Assembly: GCA_949318235.1 (NCBI GenBank)
Contig: OX439132.1
Span: forward strand, 433,391 to 497,390
Direction of reading: 5' to 3'
Source of the DNA: Ecdyonurus torrentis
Lineage: Eukaryota > Arthropoda > Insecta > Ephemeroptera > Heptageniidae
Length of the DNA stretch: 64,000 bases
The notes under the pieces are model-generated. The model worked only from the letters and a program-made list of their open reading frames with translations. It made no database searches and had not been told where the DNA came from. Shown in pieces: positions 1 to 22,566 of this stretch; positions within the stretch are counted from its first letter, which is position 1; each line of letters begins with the position of its first letter. The position numbers were made by a program, and so were the translations under genes.

Positions 1-296
1 AACAAAAAACTTGCCTAATATCCTAACATACCCAAATATCAACATTATTTTGGCCGGAGTCATTGATTTCTAATTTATTTTCCATTTACAAAATGTCAGT
101 TGCGGGTTTACTACGTCACAGCTCACTTGTTTCCGTGCGCGTGGACCAGGCGAGCTGTGACGTAGTAAACCCGCAACTGACATTTTGTAAATGGAAAATA
201 AATTAGAAACCAATGACTCCGGCCAAAATAATGTTGATATTTGGGTATGTTAGGATATTAGGCAAGTTTTTTGTTCAAGGTGTTCTACGCCTTTAA
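1..296. mobile_element. Foldback element, family A (left end off the window)
   Basis: The two halves are near-perfect reverse complements around a short centre near base 140. The right end reads GGTGTTCTACGCC followed by TTTAA. The same termini bound the elements at 54893-56078 and 59248-59559, so this is a TTAA-bounded non-autonomous foldback family. No coding capacity is seen. The left terminus lies outside the window. Confidence 0.75.
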
Positions 297-570
297 AATA
301 ATCGAGATCTAGGCCAATGTGTATATTATAATAGGTGGTGTGATTTGCCTATTTAGCATATGGTATATGAAACGTTATACAAAGTTAATTAAAACTTGAG
401 CGGAAATTTGAAGCACCAAAGAGGGTAAATTATTTGTCTCTCCTCCCTTACCAGGACCACGTAACAATGCATTGTATCAGAGAGACCTCGTTGGACTGTT
501 CAAATTATTCATGTATGACGAATATCAAAATTCAAAATTTAAATTTAAAATATAAATAAGAATGCAATAC

Positions 571-2402
<1,832 letters not shown>

Positions 2403-3300
2403 GGTTGATTGATCATTTCCTTGTGTCTCACGTTATTTATTACCTCATTTGTCAAGTGGTTAATTAGAAAATTATCTTACATTGCAAGATTTTGCAATTA
2501 TATCAAATACACTTGATCACCGCTAAGTGCAATCTAGGCGTAGTCATGCCGCGCTATGTGTTCTTGCATGGGTAGTAAAGCGGAGATTAAAAATATTCAC
2601 AGACAAAAAAATTATCTTAAAAGTTACTAATTAGACATACTTTGTAATTAAATTTTAAGATATAAGTTTATTATATAAGGTTGTATAATTCACCTTTTAT
2701 CGGTCGTGAGAACTCGGTTCCAATTGCAAAACTTGTAATTTTGACATCATGACGTCATAAAATGTAACTGGAAACAGACCTACGTTAGGTACAATACATT
2801 ATGTACCTGGAAGTAGTGGAGGGACACAAAATTGCCCCCTCTTTCAGCGCAATAATTTCCCATCTTGTTTTGATTTAAATACGTTGTATGCATTTTTTTA
2901 TTTAGTTTATCGTGTTTCATACCAGTTTTACCTAAAAAAACTGCAGCAACTTCTAAAATATACATCTTGGATATTTTCAAAAATTTTAAAATGTGAAAAA
3001 GAGCTGAAGAAATTACGTTTATATACAAGAAATAATAAATTACGTAATTTATGCTGCATTTCTGTCATTTTAGCATAAATATTGCTAAAGTAGAACAACA
3101 TAAATATAAATTATGCAGCTGTTAAATATAATATATTAATGCTTAAGATATAATTTTTTTATTATGCTGTATTATTAAACAACTAATGTTAAAAATGAGA
3201 TAGCTTAATTATTGCGTAGTTATTTTTTTCCTTGTTCTTACAATAAGTTATTATTTAAAGTTGTTTCCACGATTATTTGTACTGAAGAGTTACATCTATT

Positions 3301-4170
3301 TAACTTAACAATTTTTATAGTGCAGGTTTTTACGTGTGTATAGCATACAGTATAACAAAGTCTTGTTAAAAATCGATCTAATAATGTTTGTAACTCAATT
3401 ATCAATCACAAAAGACAGTAAAAGTAATGGGAGCATCACTAATTGCAAAAGTAATTAAAAAACAACACATGACAAGATATAGGGACACCAACTGGTTCCA
3501 CGTTATTATTGATATCAAAATTTTAAGTATTTAATTAAAATATGTAAGCATTTATATTACAAAAAACTTGATTAGAATTACATAAATAACTTATTCTTGA
3601 AGTAAAAAACATGATGCGATTTATCATTTTACCACTAATAAATAAACCATTTTCTTGCGTGCATTTCACTGGAGGGCGGCTAAGCGATAACATAAAAAGT
3701 CAAATGGCAGGTAACTCAGGCGTTTTGAGACAAGTGTAAGTTTGTCTTAAATTTCATTTATAGCTCCATGGCAGTGATCACACAGCTTTTAATTTATGCA
3801 ACCTGCATAACAATTATTGCTTTTTATTTGACGCCATTAACATAAATAGTCACGCAAAATCAGTATTTTACTTTTTTTATAACTTTTTTTATTTTAACGC
3901 TTTCTTATTGGGCTACATTATAATTCTAGTAAAAACTGTAACCAGCTTTATAGAACCCCTTTCGTTTTTATTTATTTAAAAAGACATGTTGTTTTAAGTG
4001 GTCTTTTGCTTTAAGTAAAAATAAGTGTAGGTTGATAATTTATTGCTGCAAATAATTGAACTGTTATATACATTTTTATATAAACATTATTTTCATAAGC
4101 GAGGGTCATAAGGTAGAACTCTGGCCAGTGTCATTGATAGTTTTAAGATAAATCAAACCTGTTATAGGTT
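3301..4170. other. AT-rich intergenic DNA
   Basis: No exon or RNA gene seen. Bases 3540-3800 resemble part of the lectin intron 1 region (a motif close to TTTATAGCTCCATGGCAGTGA), so this is probably a further fragment of the duplicated locus. Confidence 0.5.
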
Positions 4171-5823
4171 TTAAGAGGCCGTTTTACTCTCTGGAAAATA
4201 TAAATGTAAACAAACTGTCTAAAAGATCAAAATCTAAGATAAGGCAGGAAACTTAAATGACTGAAATCGAGTGGTCATACGTCATCAGAGTGACCAATAA
4301 TCACAGGAAACGAATACAATAGATTGGTATGTAAGGCAGTGATAACAGGTTTCAAATCAAGCTCGAGCCTTGCAAAGAACGAAGAGAGTATTTTTTTACA
4401 TAATATTGAATCTATAGACAGCAAACATTCTTATAATATTATAATATAACGCATTTATTTATTTTTTGTATAATATTGTAAAAGGAAAAAATAAAATCAT
4501 AGAAATATGCAATTTGCTTCTTCCATGCAAATATGATAATGCATATTACAATAAAAATATATTAACTTTTAAAAGTCTACGTGCAAATGATACAATATAA
4601 ATAATAAGTAATAATATTATATAAACGAAAACACAAATTTGAAGATGAAAATAAATTGCCGTTGATCTCCAAATCGTGACAGTTCATCAGAAAGGTGTAT
4701 AATTATATAAATTATTTGCAAGCAATATAATATATTTACATTAAAATAAAAATAAGTGATATTGTCCAAATATTTTAATTTATTAATAATATATCCATTT
4801 TCTTAGTGTGCCGATAATATCAATTTATTTTCTTCCAAATTGTTGTTTTAGTATAATATTGTACTTTTATAATTTTATTTTTTTATCATTATATATATTG
4901 CACGTATATAAATCTAAAAATATCGTGTGTATTTTTTTAAGCTTTTTTTTCCCCTTCTTTTTTTCAAAAATTGTTTTATTTAATTATAATATGATAGTTC
5001 AATATTAATTAATAAGCCTGTAGTTACCACAATCTTAATCCTTTTGATCAAAATTTTTTTTCTTACTTCTCTTCTTCATTTTTTTTTTTCTTCTAATTAT
5101 GGGGTAAATAACTTTAAATATATTTTCTTTAAGATGAAAGCAATGCTTGACCTGCGATGACCATAACTAAATCGCAATCATGACATTTTTAATAATTTTA
5201 TAAGGTCCCAACATTATACACATTATTGAATGTTAGCTTGATTATGTCTAGCCAGCAACTCGCATAGTCATTTTTTTTTCTCATTCACCTATAAACTACT
5301 CTGATATTAGACGAGATAATATTTTACATAACATCCGCTGTTTGGGGAGTTTACTAAGCTGACCTTCGTACACTTTCTTAGCAATAGTAAAAGTATATAT
5401 CGTGATGATAGAAAATATTGAAAAATACTCGACTAAAAGCAAAATAGAACATACTTCTATAAGTGTCCACAGTGGCGCATTTCCCTAGTACAATAAATAT
5501 AACATCGTAATTCCAATTTAATTAATTAATTAAGCATCGGATATAAATTATATTTAAACCATTGAAAAGCTATTAAAAAAACGAAGGCATTCAAAGAGCG
5601 CTTTTTTTATAAACCCAATAGCAACTTTTTAATTGGTTAAAAACAGAACAAAAAAAGATATCGAAAATCGGCTCAGTGAGGTCTAGATAATATATTTGTA
5701 ATAATGTGTTAAAAATTTGGCATCTCTAGGTGTATTAGTTGCGGAGAAATCTTGGAAGTACGATTACATTGATTTGAATGGGCAGCAAGCAGGCAGCGTA
5801 TAGAGAGTAAAACGGCCTCTTAA
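4171..5823. mobile_element. TTAA-bounded element with perfect 18-bp terminal inverted repeats
   Basis: The left end at 4171 reads TTAA then GAGGCCGTTTTACTCTCT. The right end at 5802-5823 is its exact reverse complement followed by TTAA. The ends enclose 1.65 kb of AT-rich DNA with no convincing open reading frame. Duplicated TTAA targets are the hallmark of piggyBac-type insertion, so this looks like a non-autonomous element of that type or a decayed copy. Assignment to piggyBac is inference. Confidence 0.6.
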
Positions 5824-6092
5824 TATAATAAATTGAGGGTTTTAATTTAAATATACTTATTTTAGAATTAATAAAACACGTTTAATCATAATTGCTTGTT
5901 TTACTCTGATAAACTAAAATGTCTAGCAGAACCCAGACCTAGTTCCTAGTTTGGAGTTTATTTTAAATATATTTCTCAACTTCTTCCTTTAACTGCGGCT
6001 CGTGTACGTCCTAAATAATTTGTGAGTTATGGTTTTTACTCTATAATAATGTGTAATTTATCGTGTTATAAAAATTCTGACGCACGAATTTA

Positions 6093-7688
<1,596 letters not shown>

Positions 7689-10600
7689 TTACTGTTTACA
7701 AGCCACTGACATTTCTTCACATATAAATTGTACTTCGTCTGTGCAAGGTTTATCTAGCCATTGTCTTTCCGTTTCGTTGTCAGATGTATAAACACAAACG
7801 TCATAGCATTCGTCAGTATTATTAGGTTGGTCAGATCGCCAGTTTGTGTAGTTAAACATCTCTCCAGTGCTTGACCACAGAAATATGTTACCACTAAGTC
7901 TGATACCACTGGTCCACATCTTGGCTGTCTCGTGACCTGCAACAAAAACAATAGTTATGTCTCTTACAATCATTAGGTTGTTCAGAGCGCCAGTTTGTGT
8001 AGTTAAACATCTCTCCAGTGCCTGACCACAGAAATATGTCACCACTAAGTCTGATACCACTGGTCCACATCTTGGCTGTCTCGTGACCTGCAACAAAAAC
8101 AATAGTTATGTCTCTTACATGTGTCTTTCGTCTTTTAGAGAAACTTTTAAAAGAAATGATAATCTCTTGTTTTTGGAACATCGTTTTAGAAAAATCCACT
8201 AAAAGTACTTAATTTGTTAAGCTAAATAATTAGTAACCCATAAAATTGGAGTTTTCTGATTGGCTAAGAGTAATTTAACTGTCATTTAAGTTAAGGTTAT
8301 TTAGCAAACCTTACAAAATATGTATTGCAGTTCTGCTTTTAACATTGATAGGTTGTTGCTTTTCTGTTAAGCTGCTCAACCGACTTTTACACTCTAGTGC
8401 ATCAGGTTATTAGCAACTAAAAATACAATTACTAATACTGCTTCACAAGGTTGGAGGTCTTGTCGTCACCTGACCACAAGATTTGCAAATTGCTATATCT
8501 CTTCACGTCCTTTATTTTCTAATTATCTAAATCATTTATACTCTTAATCGGACAGCCTTATCATAATAGTTCAAAAAGCCAAATTACGTAACACAATGTT
8601 CCCTTTAGAAATGTAAATTTAGAGGAAAAAAATTATTTCCCTTTCTTATGTATTATTATTATTAAAACAATTTTTGTACAGCCCACACAATGATGAAAAT
8701 ATGTACTTTTTTAAAAAGATTTTGATGCTTTTAAAGACCCTTTTCTCACTCTAAATTGCTCAAAAAAGCTTTAAAATTACGTAAATTTAGAAGTGTTTTC
8801 CCGGTTAACTTTCATATTTTTACTGAAATAAAAAAATTTCAATTTTGTGATTATTTTTTTAATTTCTAAAATTCACTGTATTATACTGTTTAGTGGCTAA
8901 ATTATGTGATTTATTATTTCTGTATATTTCAAAAATATTCCCCTCTAAATTATGTGACCTTACCATTGTTATCGAGGTATTCTGCGATTGCTTGTTGTTT
9001 CTCTGCAGTTTGTATAGAGACAAGCTTCATACCAAGGTCATTGCACACAGTCACAGCCTCAGCAATAGTAACCTCAAACATACAAGTTTATTTTACAGTT
9101 TTAGTTTTATTTTAAACTTTCAAATTTTACATCTTAAACTGAAAATAATAATCGAGATCTATGCAAATGTGTATATTATAATAGGTGGTGTGATTTGCTT
9201 AATTAGCAAATGGTATATGAAACGTTATACAAAGTTAATCAAAGCTTGAGCGGAAATTTGAAGCACCAAAGAGGGTAAATTATTTGTCTCTCCTCCCTTA
9301 CCAGGACCACGTAACAATGCATTGTATCTTAGAGACCTCGTCGGACTGTTCAAATTATTCATGTATAACGTGTAATTAAATTTGAAATTTAAATTTAAAA
9401 AATAAATAAGAATGCAATACCGATATCTGACTGATGTAGTACCAATGTCCGCTGATGTTGACAAGCTCTCGTACCTCAGGTGATGCCAGGTCAGGTGCTG
9501 AAAAGTAAGTGTTATAATTAACAAAGTAGAACTGTCTTTGTCATAAAAAAACTTGTTATGTACAGCAGGTTATTTTAAAAATAAGACACACATATTTTAC
9601 GTAACTTTGCCGCACTAATTCAAGTTGATGATTAAAATAGAAAAGGTGCTTACTACTGCATTTCTCCTCCTCTTACATGACGTTTTTCATTGCAAACCAA
9701 AATATGCTCACCCACCCATTGTTCGTTTTCTCTAGTTTGCATGATGTATACTCACCGCTAAGAGTTGACTCGTTTTCTGTTTTAACCAATTTGATCATCA
9801 CAACGTGTTTGATGTCATGTGAAAAAAGGTGAAGTGCAGCATATATTAAACACCGATATTATCATTATGCATCCATGCGCAGTGGTGCACAAGTAAAAAT
9901 ACTTTGTATCTCCTAGTTAAAATAACTTGATGTGCAGAACGTTGTTTTTAAACTAGGAACTCAAAGAACTTATGTATTTCTTTCTGAACAATAATATTAG
10001 TTTGTCTCTATGTTAGTTCCTTCTCTTGTCTTTAAATCTTCAATGCTATTAATTTTTGTTTGCATTATGTTATAAATTTCCAAAAATATAAGCATAGTAA
10101 AAGATAAATAATGTTTTAGGTAAATTTATTTTAGCTGCTCCACTTTAGTTAACATTATTTTTATTTATGTTTGTAACTAAAAACTAACTTATTTTAAGAA
10201 AGACCTTATATAACAAAGAATAATAATAATATTACCTTGTTGGCTCAATGATGGAACAGCTACAATCTGTAAAAACAGTAAATTTATATTCAAATGCTTA
10301 TTTTTGTTTGTTTTCTTTTTTGGAAGTTATCTTAAGAATAAAAATATATAAAAAAAAACGTTTGAGTTTTGAAGACGTTACTAAAACTATCTAAAAGGTT
10401 AACATAAAGTAACTTTCATATAAAACTATAATAATAACGTTAACTCTAATATGTGCCCAACTATAACGTTACCTTTATCGTTAACTAGAGTTAATAATAA
10501 AGTAAACAGCTTTTTTAGACGTTATGTATTTTTTATGATTATTCAGAAATTTATTCATTTATAAAGTTAATATGTTACATGCATTACTTAATTCTAAATA

Positions 10601-11974
10601 AATACGTCTGTTTAATTCTTTATTTATTTCACCTAGTCCGTTGATTTATATATGTTTTTTTGTAAGTTAAATGTGTAGTAAAAATTTATTTCAGAAACAA
10701 ACGTTATATTTGGTTATATAGTTAACGCTATGTTAACTTCAAATTTTCTTAAATCTTAATTTACTATAAAATAACGTGTGTATTTTTTGCAATTGATGTT
10801 AATCTATATTTTAGAAATGACCAGTTTACGTTAACGACTTTTTAATAACGAATACAAGACTATAGATCTCTGTTTAAAAACTTTTTGTGAACAAGGCTAG
10901 TTCACATTAAGTTTTATCTATAATTTTAGTATTGTTAAGTGACAGCCATAAGAATGCATGTTATTTTAATCCTAAAATTATCATGCATTTTCAAATTAGA
11001 AAAAGGTTATTGTAAACAAGGCATATAACTGTAAGTGCATTACATAAAATAATAAAATAAACTATAATTATTGTGTAAATTTTCTGAATGTGAACACTTA
11101 GAGAATTAACACTTAAGTTCTTGTAAAAATCTCATCACAATGAAATAATAATAAAGCCGTTTATTTAAATATTTGAAAAATACTCTAATATTGATCTTGC
11201 AAAGTATTATCTTATATTTTAATGTTCAAACTAAATTTTAATGTGAAACAATTAAAAAAATCTATCCTTAGGGCACATAATTAGGTACTACGGATTTGAC
11301 TAAAAAATTGAAAAGAAAGAAAAATTCTTACATTTAACCAAATGATAAATTAGGACAGGTTATCTTCAAAAATATATACAAATTTTGGGAGTGTCATGCA
11401 GCATACAAGAAATTAAATAATATAGTTTTGAAATGGTATAGTTTCATAAGAGCACATGTTATTTCAATAGATATGTTCTCTTTTATCTGCTAGTTATGAG
11501 TTCGGACAACTTTTTCATAGATAGCTAACATTGAAGCTTACGAATTTCATGATTAAAATTGTAAAATTTCTTTTAATTTTTTTTAGGTAAAATCCATCTG
11601 AACATAACCATTAAAATAATAGACCAGAGAAAAAATATACATTTATATATTACAAAACACTTGATTAGACTTACATAAATCAATTTAGTTAGTCTGAAAA
11701 CCCATCTGTAGCTCCGTAGTAGTGACCAGAATTTTGGCAAACTGCATTGTGGTAAAAATTGTAACCAGTTTTAGATATGCCATTATGTGTTTATTTTTAA
11801 AAAGCACGCATGGTGTTATATGTTATCTACACAGCTTTAAGGCTGATAGTTTTTCTTGTATTTTAAGGCTTATAATATTAATGTATATTATAATTTAAAT
11901 TTAAAGAAACAAACGGAATATAAACTTACTCCCAACAGACACACGGCGGTGAACACGGCGAGAAAGTTCTCCAT
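7689..11974 (-). CDS. Secreted C-type lectin, paralogue 2 (complete, 5 exons)
   Basis: Coding exons on the minus strand are 11930-11974, 10236-10266, 9421-9497, 8964-9072 and 7689-7936. All have GT-AG borders and phases join to one 169-residue frame. Residues 1-15 (MENFLAVFTAVCLLG) are a signal peptide core. After a short linker the C-type lectin-like domain runs from GHWYYIS to the C-terminus, with the classic VCNDLGMKLVSIQ segment, a NWRSDQPNN sugar-site region, and WLDKPC...FICE near the end. The sugar-site motif is QPN rather than EPN or QPD, and WND is replaced by WLD, so ligand preference is uncertain. Two cysteines beyond the canonical four (DVC and VAC) may form an extra disulphide. 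Likely secreted, with an immune or recognition role by family analogy. A TATA box lies 40 bp upstream. See also the partial exon duplication at 7937-8087. Confidence 0.85.
7937..8087 (-). repeat. 151-bp tandem duplication of the lectin exon 5 acceptor and 5' half
   Basis: Bases 7968-8087 repeat the first 120 nt of exon 5 (GHETAKMWTSG... to ...WRSEQPND) with a few substitutions and an intact acceptor. The spacer between the copies is 31 nt and both starts with GTAAG and ends with CAG. The 120-nt piece has the same phase at both ends. Using the upstream acceptor without removing the spacer reads to a stop at 7894, which would truncate the lectin. Confidence 0.8.
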
Positions 11975-12840
11975 GGTTAATTGATTATTTACTGATGTCT
12001 CGCCTTGTTTTATATCTCATTTGTCAACTGGTTATGTAGAAAATTATCTCACATAGCAAGATTTCGCAATTGTACTCAATAAATGTGATCACTACTTAGT
12101 ACAATCTGGGCGTAGTCATGCATGCCGCGCTTAGTGTTCTTGCTTGGGCGGTAACACGTACAGTAAAAACAATTAAAAATATATATCTTAATATTTACTA
12201 ATTAGACATATTTTGTAATAATTTTTTTAGATATATATGTATATATAGAAGATGGTATAATTCCCTTTTTTTATTGTCGTCAGAACTCGGTTCCCTTTTT
12301 AAAACTTGTAATTTCGACATCATGATGCATACATCAGACATATGATGCATGAATAAGTGAGAGGTACCAAATTACGCCCTCTTTCGGTGCATTAAATTTC
12401 CCCTCTTGTTTTGATTTACCTTGTATGCCTTTTTTTATTTGGATTATTGTGTTTCATAACTGTTGCTACCCAAGCTAACTGCAGAACCTTCTATAGTATA
12501 CATCTTGGATATTAGCAAAGTTTTTAAGATGTGAAGAGCTGAACAAATTACGTTTATATATAAGAAAAAATGAATAAAGTAATTTATGCTGCATTTATAT
12601 CATTGTCATAAATAATTCTAAATAAGAACGAAATAAATATAAATTATATAGCATATTAATGCTTTAGATGCATTATAGATATTATGCAATATAGCATAGA
12701 TTATGCTGTAATATTGAACAACTTATGCTGAAATTAGATAGCATAATTATTGCGTAGTTATTTTTTTTCTTGTACTAGCCAAGTTATTATTTAAAGTTTT
12801 TTCCACCTATATTTGTACTGTAGAGTTACACGACTGTTTC
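9151..12840. repeat. Segmental duplication, right copy (lectin 5' half)
   Basis: Counterpart of 299-3300, covering exons 1-3, introns and promoter of lectin paralogue 2. Homology stops at about 12840, where a decayed family A arm begins. Confidence 0.8.
12009..12014 (-). promoter_or_regulatory. TATA box of lectin paralogue 2
   Basis: TATAAA on the minus strand, 40 bp upstream of the start codon. This implies a 5' UTR of only about 10 nt. The same position in paralogue 1 has diverged. Confidence 0.6.
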
Positions 12841-12849
12841 AGTACGTGT

Positions 12850-12998
12850 GGATTAGTGATCTATGACGTCATAAGACCGCATCTTTTATATTGTGAATGG
12901 AAAATAAATTAGATATTAATGACTCATTAACGTTGATATAGAGTTGTTATGATATTACACAAGTTTTTTTGTTTTTTAATGTGTTCTATGCCTTTAAA
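12850..12998. mobile_element. Decayed single arm of foldback family A
   Basis: The order of motifs GTGAATGGAAAATAAATTAGA, a TAATGACTC block, GATATTACACAAG and GTTCTATGCCTTTAA matches the right arm of the element at 1-296. The partner arm is missing. Confidence 0.6.
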
Positions 12999-13309
12999 AT
13001 ATAAGTAAATAAATCACAACCTAAACTAAAATAAATTTTATTTGCTATAATAAACAAACGATCAGTAAAAAAGTGTGCAGTACTTTAGTTACAAATCCTA
13101 TATCTTACTGAATGTAATCACTTTTACATCATTTTTAGAAGCTCAAATAACTCAATAACATAATAACTCAAAATAACTCATAATAACTCAAATAACATAA
13201 TAACATAATAACATAAGCTATATTTAATTAAAAAAGCTTTAAAAAAGCTTAAAGTAGCTTTGTTAATAAAGCTTTTTTATTAATTTTTAATTTAATTTAA
13301 TTTTATTTT

Positions 13310-14460
13310 TTAATGATCCAGTATGGTAAAATATTTAAATTTTGGTACGACAATTTGCACTATTTGATCCAATGGTATTTTTTATGCATTTTGCAATATG
13401 CCAACATGAAGTTATATAGACCAATGTCCATCTTATATCTTCTTCTTCTTTTTTTTTTTTTTTTACTTTTTTTTTCTTTTTTTAATTTGAGTTTTTATTA
13501 TTATTAGGTATTTGCATTTAAATTAAACAATAATGCCTGCAGCACAACCAACATTACTATTAACTGTTGTTTGAGTTGTGTGAACAATGGCATCCATCCT
13601 GTCAAAACACTTATAGCATCTTAAGTATCGCAAAAAATAAAAAAAAAAATAAAAAAGTAAAAAAAAAAAAAAAAAAAAAGTAAAAAAAATTTTTTGGACC
13701 GATTTTAACTCAATAGCTCGTGTATTTTGACGACTCGTTTACGGTCTCATCGAGAGCTGGCTCGTTTTCGAGCTGAAAACTCGAAAAAGCTCGAAACCCG
13801 GTTTGTTTGGTTTGCCGAAACCGAATATACTCGAAAATGTTGAACCGAATTCGAGTTCAGCTCAGTTTAAATTTACAGCTCTATAAAAAACTCAACTATA
13901 TTTTTAATGAATATTGCTGCATAAATATTTCATTCTGCTACTTAAGTTACGAAGTGTTGATATTGGTTATTAATTTAATTCATTCTTCAGTAATCCATTA
14001 GAGTGTGCTAACGTCAAACTGAAAATAAAAATATAAATTACCAAAAAATAAATAAAAATAAACTAGCGAGCTTTTGAAATATAAATAAAAACTAGGAATG
14101 TTCTACTGTATAATTATTTTTAATTTTACTTTTGTTACTAGATAAAATTTATAAATAAAATAAAATAATTTTTACAAATATTTTAAACAGCTTATTTTAC
14201 ATGATAGAATATTAAAAATGCAATTTTAAACAAAAATTACAAACATTTTTTTCGTTGCTTTCTTCAAAAATTGTATTTTAGCTCGATTTATTTTCAAAAG
14301 CTCGTTTTTTTCACGAGTTATTTACGAGCTGAACTCGAAAAAGCTCGTTTTCAAGCTAAAAGCTCAAAACCCGGGTTTACCATTTTCATAAAAACGAGCA
14401 CCCGAAGATTTTGGCCCGGGTGGGTTCTCGAACCGGTTTAAATTTACCGCTCTAACATAC
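13310..14460. repeat. Dispersed AGCTCG-rich repeat, family O
   Basis: Contains repeated GAGCT/AGCTC words and segments such as AGCTCGAAACCCGGTTTG, shared in order with 17590-18085 in trypsin intron 5. Its ends, CAGTTTAAATTTACAGCTC (13861-13882) and GTTTAAATTTACCGCTC (14436-14452), may be related termini. Coding capacity is absent. The element class is undetermined. Confidence 0.55.
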
Positions 14461-14571
14461 AGAGCTTAAAACATCAATAAAGTATCCTGCAATGCTGGCA
14501 ACCAGTTGGCCACTTGAGCGCAACAATTAGCCTAACTGGCAGGATACTCTCTCTCTATCTCTCTTTCTTAT

Positions 14572-15378
14572 CGACGGTCTCGCGGCTATTATATTATCTC
14601 ACAATCTCGCCGCGCCACACAAAATAGGTATCTCACAATCTCACCGCGCCACACAAAATAGGTATCTGACTTCCTCGCGATACGCACAATATAGGTATTA
14701 GAAAATCTCGCCGTACGCACAAATTAGGCATCAGACAATCTCGCGAGTAATTTTCTATATAACATGCTGGTAAAAATGTAATATAAGACGAATTAAATTA
14801 AAAATAATAAACATTTAATAATTGAAAATGTCTTATTTTTACTTTACACAAAATATTATTTTAGTAACTTTACAGAACATTAAATTAAATAAATTTATAT
14901 ATTATAATATAATTATTAAATTATTAATTTTTTTTTTAATTTGAAAATATAAATTTTTAAAACAAATTTCTTGTGGTCTATATATTAAAATTTATTCATT
15001 TTAAAATCCCTATTAATTATTCTTAAAACTAAAATAAAACGACATTATTAAAAAAAAAAATGGTAATGTTAAATATTTAAAAAATAATATTATAATTAAA
15101 CATTATTCTATAAAAAATATTCACTTTTTAAATAAATTTTATTTTTTAAAAGTATTAAAAGCATTTTAACATACAAAAAATATTTGCATTTCAATTATTT
15201 ATGTAGAAAATTCTCTATGGCTGTGAGATACCTATTTTGTGTAAAATAGAGATACCTAATTTGTGCGTATGGTGAGATTTTCTAATACCTATATTGTGCG
15301 CATCGCGAGGAAGTCAGATACCTACTTTGTGTGGCGCGGCGAGATTGTGAGATACATATAATAGCCGCGAGACCGTCG
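14572..15378. mobile_element. Foldback element, family N
   Basis: The left arm (about 14572-14760) and right arm (about 15190-15378) are reverse complements and start with CGACGGTCTCGCGGCTATTA. Each arm contains short internal repeats of the form TCTCACAATCTCGCCGCG with CACACAAAATAGGTA. The arms enclose about 430 bp of very AT-rich DNA, and CT microsatellites flank both sides. Confidence 0.75.
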
Positions 15379-15384
15379 TTATTC

Positions 15385-15490
15385 TCTCTCTCTCTCTCTC
15401 TCTCTCATTCTATTCTATTCTATTCTATTCTATTCTATTCTATTCTATTCTATTCTATTCTATTCTATTCTATTCTATTCTCTCTCTCAG
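15385..15490. repeat. (CT)n and (ATTCT)n microsatellites
   Basis: A CT run is followed by about 15 ATTCT pentamers and a second short CT run, abutting the foldback element to the left. Confidence 0.95.
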
Positions 15491-15738
15491 CTCAAGGCTT
15501 CACAAATTTGAATGTTCTTATTCTTATTAATATGTAAACAAATTTTCTGGACTTCCAAATTAAAAACATATTTCAGTTTCACTGCCTGCTTCTATTAGAT
15601 ATGACGATATGAAAAACTAATAAAGTCATAGGTAAGAAATGTTATTATTATTAAAACTATGGGTAAGAAGTATTACTACTATTAAAGACATAGGTAAAAA
15701 AACAAATAAACGAGTTTAAATACTGTAGTCAGATATAT

Positions 15739-15744
15739 TTTATT
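15739..15744 (-). terminator. Poly(A) signal of the trypsin gene
   Basis: AATAAA on the minus strand begins 7 nt after the expected TAA at 15751-15753. The 3' UTR would be very short. Confidence 0.6.
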
Positions 15745-15750
15745 GTATGA

Positions 15751-21970
<6,220 letters not shown>

Positions 21971-21998
21971 GGTTACTGCACGCTGCTCAAGTCTGCTG

Positions 21999-22005
21999 TT
22001 TTATA
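21999..22005 (-). promoter_or_regulatory. TATA box of the trypsin gene
   Basis: TATAAAA on the minus strand, 35 bp upstream of the ATG, implying a 5' UTR of only a few nucleotides, as is common for abundant secreted proteases. Confidence 0.65.
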
Positions 22006-22286
22006 CCTTCTCCATGTTTATCTCTCTTTGTACCCATACCTGTCAATCACGTTGCTGTCAATCACTGATTACCAATCATTAATCACATGACATGAGGTGA
22101 CCAGCTGATCTGATATAATTATGGCGCATATTTAAATCTCTGAGGAGCAAGGGCATACAAATATTTAGGGGGCAAATTATATGCTGAAATTATTCACAAT
22201 TTAAATAAAAAGAACAATTATTAAAATTAAAGAAAAAAATTAATTTTATAATGTATTTAACCTCACACGTGGTGTAACTTTCATAT

Positions 22287-22295
22287 ATATATATA

Positions 22296-22346
<51 letters not shown>
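22287..22346. repeat. (TA)n microsatellite
   Basis: Nearly pure TA tract, upstream of the trypsin promoter. Confidence 0.9.
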
Positions 22347-22349
<3 letters not shown>

Positions 22350-22566
22350 CATAAATATATTATGTTATATATAAATTTTCTTTAAAATTTCAGCCAAAGT
22401 TTGTATTGGCTTCAAAATCAAGTTTAACAAATTCAAAATCAAATTCTGCATCAGTTTTTTGTGTGGTAATTAATAACATAGGAGTAATAGAACATCCTAT
22501 GCTCATTCCAGGTGTTACTTAAATTATAAAGTTAATTTTATACCTTTTGTATAAAATGCTTCCATT

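Noticed and set aside
15400..15500. CRISPR-like or satellite array
   Set aside because: Simple pentamer microsatellite with no spacers; the genome is animal.
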